DNA from: DATATB01 sp036268995
GTDB taxonomy: Bacteria > Planctomycetota > Planctomycetia > Pirellulales > PNKZ01
Assembly: GCA_036268995.1 (NCBI GenBank)
Contig: DATATB010000014.1
Location: 1-37,262, forward strand
Direction: 5' to 3'
Length of the DNA stretch: 37,262 bases
The stretch's first letter is position 1; each line of letters begins with the position of its first letter. A model generated the notes under the pieces. It made no database searches and had not been told where the DNA came from. It was given only the letters and a program-made list of their open reading frames with translations. Of the stretch, positions 1-7,723 are shown piece by piece. Both the position numbers and the translations under genes were made by a program.

Positions 1-350
1 GGCTCCGGCACCTGGGCATAGCTGATCGCCATGGCCGCCTCGGGCAAGCCGGCCAGCCGGTCGATCCACACACCCATCGGGCGGCCCGTGACCATCGCAC
101 GATTGCGGGCCGAATTGATGAACACGTTGAGCTGCCGCGCCCCCTCGCGTATCTGCCGCCCCTCGATGGCCGGCATCACCGTGCGAATCGCGATGCCCGT
201 GATCAGCAGCATGATCGTCACCACCACCAGCAACTCGAGCAGCGTGGTGGCCCGGCGGGCTTTCAGACCACGGCCAGGCGGGGAGCCACTGCTGGCTGGC
301 CCAGCCGCGCAGGACGAACGAGGCGGCAAAGCTGATTTGGAAAACGTCAT
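1..350 (-). CDS. GspH-like pseudopilin, 3' part cut by window edge
   Basis: This is the first 116 codons of a type II secretion / type IV pilus-like minor pseudopilin; the rest lies beyond base 1. The ATG is at 348-350 and overlaps the TGA of the upstream gene as ATGA, so translation is probably coupled. After a long, Pro/Ser-rich leader of about 33 residues comes the prepilin signature RRA|TTLLELLVVVTIMLL: Ala instead of Gly at -1, Thr instead of Phe at +1, but Glu at +5 kept, followed by one hydrophobic helix. The text after it (EGRQIREGARQLNVFINSARNRAM) resembles the GspH/FimT family, in which the helix is followed by a small beta domain. It is the last visible gene of the cluster. The function is inferred from the signature and context. 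Confidence 0.75.
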   Translation of the reverse strand, partial: MTFSKSALPPRSSCAAGPASSGSPPGRGLKARRATTLLELLVVVTIMLLITGIAIRTVMPAIEGRQIREGARQLNVFINSARNRAMVTGRPMGVWIDRLAGLPEAAMAISYAQVPE

Positions 351-1597
351 GGTCGCGTACGCAGGAACTGGTTGTGAATGTTGTCGTAACTCGTGGCCCC
401 CGAGGTGACGTCAACGGCGCCGCGCTGGGTTTGGCCCGTGCCGTCGGGACTTGCATACATCGCATAGGGGTCGTCGGCGGTATTGACGATCTGGCTGGAT
501 GTAGCCTGCGACTGCGACGACGTGCCCCAGTGCAAACCGAACGAGACCAGCGTGTCGGACGTCGTGGACGTCGAAGTGAAACTCAACTGGCCAGCCGTTC
601 CGTCGGGCCCCGCCGACACGATCAACGGAATCAGGTTGTAGCCTCGCTCGGGCACCGGCAAACTTCCTTGACCGGGATCGAGTTCCAAGGGATCGAAAGC
701 ATCGTGGTAATTGACGAAGGCGTATGGCGTGGCCATCGACGCGCTCGATGTGGAGCCACCCGCATTCAGCGGCATGTAAGGGTTGTAGCTCACCGGGAAA
801 TGAGACAGAAAATTCCCCGGATTATTCGGATCCGGTGGCAGATTCTTGGGGTAATACTTACCGGCGGCCGGGTCGCTGGGCGAAATCGAAAACGTGGGTT
901 GCATGTCCGAACTAAAGCCCGGCGCCCAACGCAGGAATTCGATCGAGTTGCCCCAGGCGTCCAGGAATTCAAACATCCCGTCGCTGTCCGTGTCGCCGAT
1001 TTCGTTGGGGTTGAAGGCATTGCCGGCCAGATCGGTGTCCTGGGCGGTGACGGTGATGATCATGTACAGGCACTCGGCCGATTGATGCGATTGCTGCAGC
1101 GTCGTAAGGGCGCTGGCAAGTGGTTTGCCGGTCCACTGCGTGATCATCCGCTGATACTGCCGCGTGAGATCCGAGTAGTACGGGATCGGCTGGCCTCCCG
1201 AGGTGCTGGGCGTGTACAAAAACACCGGGCTGAAAGTCAGGTCCGTATATCGGTCGGGAAAGTCCATGCGCAGCAATTCGCGCTTGGACCAGAGCATCCA
1301 CATCCCGGACCCGGGCACCATGGCAGTGGTCCTCAGCTTCATGCCGGCCGTGGCCTGGGTGGCGACCGGCGAGTTGAACGGCAGGCGGCGAGTCATGTAA
1401 GACTCCCAGCGGGGCATGAGCTGCGCATCGAGCTTGCCGATCGTCTGTTGCGTGCGCATCCGCTTGGCCGATTCGGCCGCGCCGTACATCGACGTCACCG
1501 CCGCCACCGCCAGGAAGGAGATAATGGCGATCACGACCATCAACTCCGTCAACGAAAAACCACGCCGCGGCCAGACGATTTTAAGGCGAGTCGTCAT
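347..1597 (-). CDS. Prepilin-like protein with long C-terminal domain (pseudopilin)
   Basis: This 416-residue protein opens with a short basic leader and a canonical class III prepilin site, PRRG|FSLTELMVVIAIISFLAVAA, with Gly -1, Phe +1 and Glu +5. It should be cleaved by a prepilin peptidase and assembled into a pseudopilus or pilus. It is far longer than major GspG-type pseudopilins of about 140 residues. The remaining 370 or so residues contain aromatic and Asp/Gly/Pro-rich stretches, including 'GDTDSDGMFEFLDAWGN', which recalls the short motif near the C-terminus of GspG. It starts at the ATG 1595-1597, overlapping the TAA of the upstream prepilin gene by one base, and its own TGA overlaps the next ATG. 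Whether it is structural or a minor tip subunit cannot be told. Confidence 0.8.
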   Translation of the reverse strand: MTTRLKIVWPRRGFSLTELMVVIAIISFLAVAAVTSMYGAAESAKRMRTQQTIGKLDAQLMPRWESYMTRRLPFNSPVATQATAGMKLRTTAMVPGSGMWMLWSKRELLRMDFPDRYTDLTFSPVFLYTPSTSGGQPIPYYSDLTRQYQRMITQWTGKPLASALTTLQQSHQSAECLYMIITVTAQDTDLAGNAFNPNEIGDTDSDGMFEFLDAWGNSIEFLRWAPGFSSDMQPTFSISPSDPAAGKYYPKNLPPDPNNPGNFLSHFPVSYNPYMPLNAGGSTSSASMATPYAFVNYHDAFDPLELDPGQGSLPVPERGYNLIPLIVSAGPDGTAGQLSFTSTSTTSDTLVSFGLHWGTSSQSQATSSQIVNTADDPYAMYASPDGTGQTQRGAVDVTSGATSYDNIHNQFLRTRP

Positions 1598-2808
1598 TAC
1601 GGCACCTGATCATTCAATTCGCCGGGCGAAAAATTCGACAGATTGTCCAGTTCGCCGGGATCATAAAAACCCGCCGTCGAATAGCCGGTGCCGCTATACG
1701 TCACGCCGCTGGGATACGTGGGAATCCGCAGCGTGGCGGTCTGTGAATACTGGCCGTCCAGCCCGCTACTCACGATCTGGATGCCCACGGGATTGATCCA
1801 GATCGCCGGTAGGAGCGACCCCTGGTTGAAAACCGAGGCATAAGGCACGGCCAGGCCCCAGCCACTGCCGGCCGCGCCGCCGCTGCTTCCACCACCGCTA
1901 CTGCTACTACTACTGCTGGAGCCTCCTCCGCCGCCGCTAGAAGATCCGGAACTGCCGCCCGCCAGGTTCTGCATCATCGTACTGTTGCCGCTATTGCTCG
2001 TGGCCGTGATTGCGGCCGGATAGCCGCCAAAGGGCGCGATCTGTTGGCTCTGCCACGGATACGTGTAGCCGCCGGCATCGAAATATACGTACGGCGGGGT
2101 ACCGCCCATCGGAGCGCTGACCCCGGGCGGCACGTATTCGAGCCAGCCGTCTTGGTCGTTGTCCACCAGCCGCGTTTCGTCGAAGTCGAACAGCTTGGCC
2201 TTGCGCGATTGGATGAAATACAGCGGATTCGCCTGCTGATAGGGATCGAGCATGAACGGGTTGAGCGGATTGGCGTGAAAGCCGATCAGCTTCATCGAGC
2301 ACAGCGGCTGCCCGGAACTATTGCAAGGCGCCGGAAAGCCCCCCAGCCAGAACACCAGGGCCTCGGCCGGATCCAAGGTCGAGATATCCAACTTCTGTAT
2401 CGAGCCGTTGACCGACACCTGGTAGTTGTAGGAGTTGCCGGTATTGGCCAGGAGATACTCGTGCAGGCTAGTTCCATTGGCGCCGCCTCCGCCGTAGGAC
2501 ATGGGGGACCGCGGCGCGAACTTCCGCATGTGCATATTGAATCGCCACTGTCGCACGGACGTGTTGGTATTGTACATGGCGGCGTCACCCATGTTCGGCG
2601 GGTACTGGCCGTATTGCTCCTTGTAGGCCTTGAAGGCGCTGTCGAGCATGGCTATCTCCGACGTGATCGCGGCCTCCTTCGCGGAGCGCAGGGCCTTGAA
2701 GACCACGGTCGTGGACAAGCCGGCCAGCACGCCGATGATCGCGATCACGACCAAGAGCTCGACCAGCGTAAATGCGGAACGCTGCCGAAAGGGTTCACGG
2801 CGGCTCAT
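1597..2808 (-). CDS. Prepilin-like protein with Ser/Gly-rich insertion
   Basis: This 403-residue protein has the N-terminus RQRSA|FTLVELLVVIAIIG, a prepilin peptidase site with Ala at -1, followed by a GspG-like helix and 'AFKAYKEQYGQYPP', which resembles the pseudopilin segment after the helix. Residues around 285-320 form a low-complexity Ser/Gly linker, visible in the DNA as AGC/GGC-type repeats near 1880-1965. The linker separates the body from a C-terminal part that again has Asp/Gly-rich loops. A clear Shine-Dalgarno (AAGGAG) lies 10 bases before the ATG at 2806-2808. It is followed without a gap by another prepilin gene (TAATG). It is probably a large pseudopilin of the same machine; the exact subunit class is uncertain. 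Confidence 0.8.
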   Translation of the reverse strand: MSRREPFRQRSAFTLVELLVVIAIIGVLAGLSTTVVFKALRSAKEAAITSEIAMLDSAFKAYKEQYGQYPPNMGDAAMYNTNTSVRQWRFNMHMRKFAPRSPMSYGGGGANGTSLHEYLLANTGNSYNYQVSVNGSIQKLDISTLDPAEALVFWLGGFPAPCNSSGQPLCSMKLIGFHANPLNPFMLDPYQQANPLYFIQSRKAKLFDFDETRLVDNDQDGWLEYVPPGVSAPMGGTPPYVYFDAGGYTYPWQSQQIAPFGGYPAAITATSNSGNSTMMQNLAGGSSGSSSGGGGGSSSSSSSSGGGSSGGAAGSGWGLAVPYASVFNQGSLLPAIWINPVGIQIVSSGLDGQYSQTATLRIPTYPSGVTYSGTGYSTAGFYDPGELDNLSNFSPGELNDQVP

Positions 2809-2845
2809 AGCGACACGACTCCTTGTGTTGAAATGTTTCCTTCGA

Positions 2846-2874
2846 TTAGCCCCCGACGAGTCGCCGGGGGCTAA
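2846..2874. repeat. GC-rich palindrome between gspF and prepilin gene
   Basis: A 10-base perfect stem, TTAGCCCCCG / CGGGGGCTAA, closes a 9-base loop. No T-run follows on either side, so it is not a classical intrinsic terminator. A similar hairpin lies at 4253-4277, two genes apart in the same operon, suggesting a dispersed REP-like intergenic palindrome, possibly an mRNA-processing or stability element. Confidence 0.7.
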
Positions 2875-2899
2875 CGCCCGGCACGGGTTTTTTCTGGCC

Positions 2900-4228
2900 T
2901 CAACTCAGCTTTTCGATCAGGCTCAACAGCGGCAGGAACAGCGCGATGACGATGAAGCCCACCATCACGCCCAGCACGACGATCAGCAAAGGCTCGAGCA
3001 GGCTGATCAGGCTTTCGGTCAGCACGGCCACTTCCTCGTCGTAGTTGTCGGCCACTTTGTAGAGCATCGTATCCAACTCGCCGGTCTCCTCGCCCACGTC
3101 GACCATGTTCACGACCAAGTCGTCGACGATGCGAGAGTTCATCCGCGTCAAGTAGATGATCAGTCCGATCGGCCCGGCCACGAACAGGAACCAGAACATG
3201 GCTGCTATCGGGTGGAACTTGGGCCGCGAATATTCGCGCATCGGCCGTGAAATCGATTCGCCCTCGCGAATCGACTCGTAGATCTTTTGATACATATTCT
3301 CGAACATCGCGTTGCCGCTCGTCTCGCGTGTGATGTTCAAGGCCTCGAGAATCGGCACGCCGCTGGCCACCAGCGTGCCCAGCGTGCGCGTGGTGCGGGC
3401 CACGATGTTCTTTTCCACGATCTGCCCGAAGATCGGCATCTTGATTACGAACAGGTCCCAGCCCGTCCGGCCCGGCCTGAACTTCCGCACCAGCTTCACA
3501 AACAGCCAGATGCAGGTGGGAATCAAGGGGATCATGAACCACCAGTTGACGACCCAGTCCGAGATGTTCATCAGCATCACGGTCATGGCCGGCAGCTCGG
3601 CGTCAAAATCCTTGAAGATCTTCACGAACGAGGGCACGATCTTGTACATGATGAACACCAGGATGCCGACGGCCACGAGCACGACGACGATCGGGTAGAC
3701 CATCGCCCCCTTGACCTTGCGCTTGAGCGATTGGGCCTTCTCCTGGAACTCTGCCAGGCGCCGCAAAATGACTTCCAGCGCACCGCCCGCCTCGCCGGCC
3801 TTGATCATGTTCACGTACAGCCGGTCGAACGCCTTGGGGCTCTTGGACAGCGCCTCGCTCAACGTCGAGCCGCTCTCGATGTCCTCGCAGACGTCGATCA
3901 GGCTGTTCTTCAGCCGGCCGGGGCGCTGCTGACCCTCGAGAATCTTCAAGCTGCGCAGAATCGGCAGGCCGGCGTCCTGCAAAATGGACAACTGTCGCGT
4001 GAACGTGGTCAGCACCTTGGTGTTCACGCCGCCAATGGCGAACGACTTGCCCTTGCCGCCGGCCTTCTTGACGGCCGCCTGCTTGCGCGCCTTCTTCACC
4101 GCGATCTTGGTGACGAAGTAGCCCATCTGCTTGATGGTCTGTTGCGCTTCTTCCTCGTTGGGCGCGTCGATGATGTCCTTGATCTCTTGCCCGCTGGCGT
4201 CCATCGCTTCGAATTGAAACGTCGGCAT
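2900..4228 (-). CDS. gspF: GspF/PilC inner-membrane platform protein
   Basis: This 442-residue protein is the polytopic membrane platform of a type II secretion or type IV pilus system, contacting the assembly ATPase on the cytoplasmic side. It shows the N-terminal 'FQFEAMDASGQEIKDIIDA' segment and two GspF domains. The first spans about 72-195, with 'FTRQLSILQDAGLPILRSLKILE'. The second begins near 275, with 'RTLGTLVASGVPILEALNIT', and holds 'VDVGEETGELDTMLYKVADNYDEEV'. Hydrophobic segments lie at about 175-198, 225-245 and 411-435, as in the family. An extra one at about 341-360 interrupts the second GspF domain and is odd. The start at 4226-4228 has an AGGGA ribosome site. It sits directly after a GspE-type ATPase gene. 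PilC is the alternative name if this is a pilus. Confidence 0.9.
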   Translation of the reverse strand: MPTFQFEAMDASGQEIKDIIDAPNEEEAQQTIKQMGYFVTKIAVKKARKQAAVKKAGGKGKSFAIGGVNTKVLTTFTRQLSILQDAGLPILRSLKILEGQQRPGRLKNSLIDVCEDIESGSTLSEALSKSPKAFDRLYVNMIKAGEAGGALEVILRRLAEFQEKAQSLKRKVKGAMVYPIVVVLVAVGILVFIMYKIVPSFVKIFKDFDAELPAMTVMLMNISDWVVNWWFMIPLIPTCIWLFVKLVRKFRPGRTGWDLFVIKMPIFGQIVEKNIVARTTRTLGTLVASGVPILEALNITRETSGNAMFENMYQKIYESIREGESISRPMREYSRPKFHPIAAMFWFLFVAGPIGLIIYLTRMNSRIVDDLVVNMVDVGEETGELDTMLYKVADNYDEEVAVLTESLISLLEPLLIVVLGVMVGFIVIALFLPLLSLIEKLS

Positions 4229-4252
4229 GCTGCTTTCCCTCTGCTCTTGGCG

Positions 4253-4277
4253 AGCCCCCGGGCGTCAGCCGGGGGAG
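4253..4277. repeat. GC-rich palindrome between gspE-like and gspF genes
   Basis: CCCCCGG and CCGGGGG flank a 7-base loop in the 56-base gap between the ATPase stop and the gspF start. It resembles the palindrome at 2846-2874 (shared AGCCCCCG and GGGGG arms). No T-run follows, so it is probably REP-like rather than a terminator. Confidence 0.6.
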
Positions 4278-4284
4278 TGTTCGA

Positions 4285-5997
4285 TTACTCGGCAATCGTT
4301 TCGCGCACGACTTCTTCCAGCGTGGTCGTGCCGGCATATACCGCTTCCAGTCCCGCGTCCCGCAAACTCACCATGCCATAGCTGCGGGCCCGATCGCGCA
4401 GCTCGTCGGTCGACGCGTTGCGCATGATCATGTCGCGCAGTTCGTCGTTGACCACCATCAACTCGTACAATCCCACGCGCGCTCGATAGCCGGTGCCGTT
4501 GCACGTCTCGCAGCCGCGGCCGCGGAAAAACTTCTTGCCGCGCACGTCGTCGGGCGTGAGCTGCATGTCGGCCAGCATCTCGGCGTTGGGCCGGGTTTCT
4601 TCCTTGCACTTCACGCACACGCGCCGCACCAGCCGCTGGGCCAGGATCGCCTCGAGCGTGGCCGTGATCAAGAACGGCGGCACGCCCATGTCGCGCAGCC
4701 GCGTGATCGTGCTGGGGGCGTCGTTGGTGTGCAGCGTGCTGAACACCGTGTGGCCGGTCAGCGACGCTTGCACCGCGATCTCGGCCGTTTCCGGATCGCG
4801 GATCTCGCCCACCAGGATCTTGTCCGGATCCTGCCGCAAAATGGCCCGCAGGCACATGGCAAACGTGTTGCCGATCGAGGCGTCGATGGGCACCTGTATG
4901 ATGCCGTCGATATCGTATTCCACCGGGTCTTCGGTCGTGATCAGCTTGTCGTGAATATGGTTCAACTCGCTGAGCGCCGAATACAGCGTCGTGGTCTTGC
5001 CCGAGCCCGTGGGGCCCGTCACCAGGATGATGCCGTTGGGCTTGTTGATCACCTTGCGGAAGTCGCGCAGCGTTTCCGGGTTCATGCCCACCGCGTTCAA
5101 GTCCAGCTTCACCACCGAGCGGTCCAGGATCCGCATCACCACGCTCTCGCCGAACATGGTGGGCAGCACCGACACGCGCAGATCGATCGGATGCCCGGCC
5201 ACGGTCAGCTCGATACGGCCGTCCTGCGGCAACCGGCGCTCGGCGATGTCGAGGTTGGCCATCACTTTCACGCGCGTGGTGATGGCAAACGACAAATGAT
5301 GCGGCGGCGGCACCATTTCGTACAGCACGCCGTCGGCCTTGACGCGGATCTTGAATTCGTCCTCGAACGGCTCGAAGTGGATGTCGCTGGCGTGGTCCTT
5401 GATGGCCAGCAGCAGCACCATGTTCAGCAGTTTGCGCACCGGCGCGCTGTCGGCCAGGGCCTCGACGCTCGTCAGGTCAAAAGCCCCCGCACGATTGGCC
5501 GCGGCCAGAGTAGCATTGAAGGCGGCGTCGCCTTCCATATCGCTGAGCAGCGATTCGACGCTCTCGGCGCTGGAATAATAGCGGTCCAAGGCCGCCTTGA
5601 TCTCGCGCTGCGTCGTGACCACCGCGCGAATGTCGTAACCCAGGAAGTTGCGCAGCTCGTCCAGCACCGCCAGGTTCTGCGGATCGCACATGGCGATCGT
5701 CAGCGTGTTGTCGCGAAAGGCGATGGGGCAAATCTTGTAGAGATTGGCCATCGGCTCGGTGACGTAGCCCAGCACCTCGGGCGAAATTACGATCTCGCTG
5801 AGGCTGATGGCCTGCATGCCCATCTGCTGCGCCAGCGCCTCGGCCAGCTTGTCATCCGTGAGCATGTCCAGCTCGATGGCGATCTGGCCGATCAGATCGC
5901 CCGCGCGCTTATGCTGCTCTTCCAGCAGCGTTTCGAGCTGGTCTTCATCGATGAAGCCCATCTCGATCAGAATTTGACCAAGCTTTTTAGGAGCCAT
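4285..5997 (-). CDS. gspE: GspE/PilB-type assembly ATPase (copy next to gspF)
   Basis: This is a 570-residue cytoplasmic hexameric ATPase that powers pseudopilus or pilus extension. An N-terminal MshEN-like domain, starting MAPKKLGQILIEMGFI, is followed by the ATPase core. Motifs seen are Walker A GPTGSGKTTT (about 328-337), the Asp box 'TTEDPVEYDIDG', the Walker B region 'ILVGEIRDPETAE' (about 394-406), the His box 'TGHTVFSTLHTNDA', and a zinc-type tetracysteine (CVKC about 461-464, CETC about 496-499). The start is placed at 5995-5997. The open frame continues 27 codons upstream, but that part is encoded by the iterated-word element at 6003-6110 and is not family-like. It lies between pilT and gspF, all in one direction. 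Confidence 0.92.
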   Translation of the reverse strand: MAPKKLGQILIEMGFIDEDQLETLLEEQHKRAGDLIGQIAIELDMLTDDKLAEALAQQMGMQAISLSEIVISPEVLGYVTEPMANLYKICPIAFRDNTLTIAMCDPQNLAVLDELRNFLGYDIRAVVTTQREIKAALDRYYSSAESVESLLSDMEGDAAFNATLAAANRAGAFDLTSVEALADSAPVRKLLNMVLLLAIKDHASDIHFEPFEDEFKIRVKADGVLYEMVPPPHHLSFAITTRVKVMANLDIAERRLPQDGRIELTVAGHPIDLRVSVLPTMFGESVVMRILDRSVVKLDLNAVGMNPETLRDFRKVINKPNGIILVTGPTGSGKTTTLYSALSELNHIHDKLITTEDPVEYDIDGIIQVPIDASIGNTFAMCLRAILRQDPDKILVGEIRDPETAEIAVQASLTGHTVFSTLHTNDAPSTITRLRDMGVPPFLITATLEAILAQRLVRRVCVKCKEETRPNAEMLADMQLTPDDVRGKKFFRGRGCETCNGTGYRARVGLYELMVVNDELRDMIMRNASTDELRDRARSYGMVSLRDAGLEAVYAGTTTLEEVVRETIAE

Positions 5998-6002
5998 GGG
6001 GC

Positions 6003-6110
6003 AATGCGGAAGTATGAAGTGTGAATGATGAATGGAAAACCACGACGGGCCGGCTCGCTGCGGAACGATGAATTCCATTCATCATTCATCCTTCCGCATT
6101 CATCATTTCC
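6003..6110. repeat. Iterated-word inverted repeat after pilT (GATGAATG type)
   Basis: The left arm (about 6003-6036) carries AATGCGGAAG and GAATGATGAATGGAA. The right arm (about 6071-6110) carries the complement, TTCCATTCATCATTC, plus CCTTCCGCATTCATCATT. The arms can fold into a long imperfect hairpin around a GC-rich centre. Read on the minus strand, the element starts within a few bases of the pilT TAG at 6113-6115. Related copies lie at 24186-24299, 29081-29170 and 35641-35675. It fills most of the pilT-gspE gap; no promoter or T-run was seen. Confidence 0.8.
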
Positions 6111-6112
6111 TC

Positions 6113-7237
6113 CTAGCTTGCTTCTCGCGCCATTCGATCGCGCACCGCCTGGTCTTCGTCGTCCAAGCCGCGCTCGGCCCGGCTGATGCGGTTGGCCAGG
6201 TCGTCGGGCTGGTTCGACTTGATCATCACCTCTTCCTTGGCCACGGTGCCGTCGCGCCACAGGCGGAACAAGTGATCGTCGAGCAATTGCATGCCTTGCT
6301 TGGCGCCGGTCTGAATGGCCGAATTGATGCGGAACGTTTTATTCTCGCGGATCAGGTTGGCGATGGCGGGCGTGACCACCAGCATTTCGTGGGCGGCGAC
6401 GCGGCCTCCCTTGATCTTCGGCAGCAGCGCCTGCGACATCACGCCGATGATCGAGGTCGACAACTGCGTGCGGATCTGGTCCTGCTGGTTCGTGGGAAAC
6501 ACGTCGATGATGCGGTTGACCGTGCCCTGGGCACCCGTCGTGTGCAGCGTACCGAACACGATGTGCCCGGTTTCGGCCGCGGTGATGGCCGCTTCGATCG
6601 TTTCCAGGTCGCGCATTTCGCCCACCAGGATCACGTCCGGATCCTGACGCAAAGCCCGGCGAATCGCCTCCGAAAAACTTCCCACGTCGACGCCGATCTC
6701 ACGCTGGTTGACCGTCGACATTTTGTGTTCGTGGTGAAACTCGATCGGGTCTTCGATCGTAATGATGTGATGGTCGACGTTTTCGTTCAGGTAATTGATC
6801 ATCGCCGCCAGGCTCGTGCTCTTGCCCGAGCCCGTGGGTCCGGTCACCAGAAACAGCCCGCGCGGCCGGAGAATCAACTCCTTGACGGCCTTGGGCAGCC
6901 CCAGGTCGTCCATCGACAGCAGCTTGTTAGGAATCTGCCGCAGCACCAGACCGATGTTGCCCTTCTGCTTGAACACCGACACGCGGAAGCGGGCCGCCGT
7001 GCCAAAGGCAAAGCCAAAGTCCGTCCCGCCGGCTTCCTGCAACTCGGTCTGGCAGCGCTCGGGCGTGATGCTTTTCATCAGCCCCACGGTGTCTTCCGAC
7101 GTCAGCACCTTGGTTTCGAGTTTTCGCAGCCGGCCGTGCAAGCGCAAGACGGGCGGCTGGCCGACGGCAATGTGCAGGTCGCTGGCGCCCTGATTGACGA
7201 CCACCTGCAACAGTTTGTCGATGAGCACGGTTCCCAT
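6113..7237 (-). CDS. pilT: PilT-type retraction ATPase
   Basis: This 374-residue protein matches the usual PilT length. PilT disassembles type IV pili and drives twitching-type retraction. The N-terminal PAS-like half contains 'VVNQGASDLHIAVGQPPVLRLHGRL', a PilT hallmark. The core has Walker A GPTGSGKST (about residues 130-138), the Asp box 'ITIEDPIEFHHEHK', the Walker B region 'DVILVGEMRDLETIEAAITAAETGH', the His box 'FGTLHTT', and the PilT-specific 'AAHEMLV' near 275. The C-terminus is a charged extension. The start at 7235-7237 is preceded by GGGGGA. A retraction ATPase beside two GspE-type ATPases argues for a retractable pilus or pilus-like machine rather than a pure type II secretion system. 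Confidence 0.93.
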   Translation of the reverse strand: MGTVLIDKLLQVVVNQGASDLHIAVGQPPVLRLHGRLRKLETKVLTSEDTVGLMKSITPERCQTELQEAGGTDFGFAFGTAARFRVSVFKQKGNIGLVLRQIPNKLLSMDDLGLPKAVKELILRPRGLFLVTGPTGSGKSTSLAAMINYLNENVDHHIITIEDPIEFHHEHKMSTVNQREIGVDVGSFSEAIRRALRQDPDVILVGEMRDLETIEAAITAAETGHIVFGTLHTTGAQGTVNRIIDVFPTNQQDQIRTQLSTSIIGVMSQALLPKIKGGRVAAHEMLVVTPAIANLIRENKTFRINSAIQTGAKQGMQLLDDHLFRLWRDGTVAKEEVMIKSNQPDDLANRISRAERGLDDEDQAVRDRMAREAS

Positions 7238-7723
7238 GACCGATCAATCCCCCTGAATCAAAGCAGCCGCCCTCTTAAAATCCGCAGCAGTCCGTCTTGA
7301 ATTGCAACCTTTGAACGACAGAACGAAAAAACTAATTTGACCACGGATTTCACCGATGGGCACGGATGAAAAAAGCAAAGCACACACCCCAACGTGGCGG
7401 CCTCGCTCGATATCCGTGTTATCCGTGCCATCCGTGGTCGTTCTTCGTTCCCACTGCTGACCTCCGAGAACCGGCTCGGCCAGAGCACCGAACGATTATT
7501 CGCAAGTGCTGCCAGCACCAGCAAATTGTCGACCAGCAAGCCCGCTGAATCGGCCCCTTCGAGCAGCCCGACACGCACGCTACGCCACCCACCAAAACCC
7601 GCACTCGCGTTCCCTCTCCGCCTTCTTGTTCCGCCCGCCCAAGGCTCCCGACTCTGCTTGGTCGGGTGCCGGACCTTTGAAACGGAATAACTCCGCGGCG
7701 CGACCGACCGGCCGTACCGGCCA
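7238..7723. other. Non-coding gap between two pilus ATPase genes
   Basis: No credible gene was found in this 486-base stretch; short open frames on both strands are composition shadows. It holds an inverted repeat of CCACGGAT words (7339-7440), a small hairpin CCCGAC-N8-GTCGGG (7647-7666), and GGCCG-TAC-CGGCC (7710-7722) immediately after the stop of the upstream ATPase gene. No clear promoter for pilT was recognised. Confidence 0.6.
7339..7440. repeat. Inverted repeat of CCACGGAT words
   Basis: The left arm (7339-7367) reads as CCACGGAT, CACCGAT and CACGGAT separated by 2-3 bases. The right arm (7411-7440) carries the complement, ATCCGTG, ATCCGTG and ATCCGTGG. The arms are separated by about 43 bases and can form a long imperfect hairpin. 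The layout matches the other iterated-word elements in this window, but with a different word. Confidence 0.75.

Noticed and set aside
374..6024. Several long plus-strand open frames across the pilus cluster
   Set aside because: All are antisense to genes with clear prepilin, GspF and ATPase motifs and show His/Arg/Gln-rich shadow composition.
5998..6078. Upstream extension of the GspE-like ATPase by 27 codons
   Set aside because: The extension is encoded by an iterated-word repeat and is not family-like. The domain starts at MAPKKLGQ.
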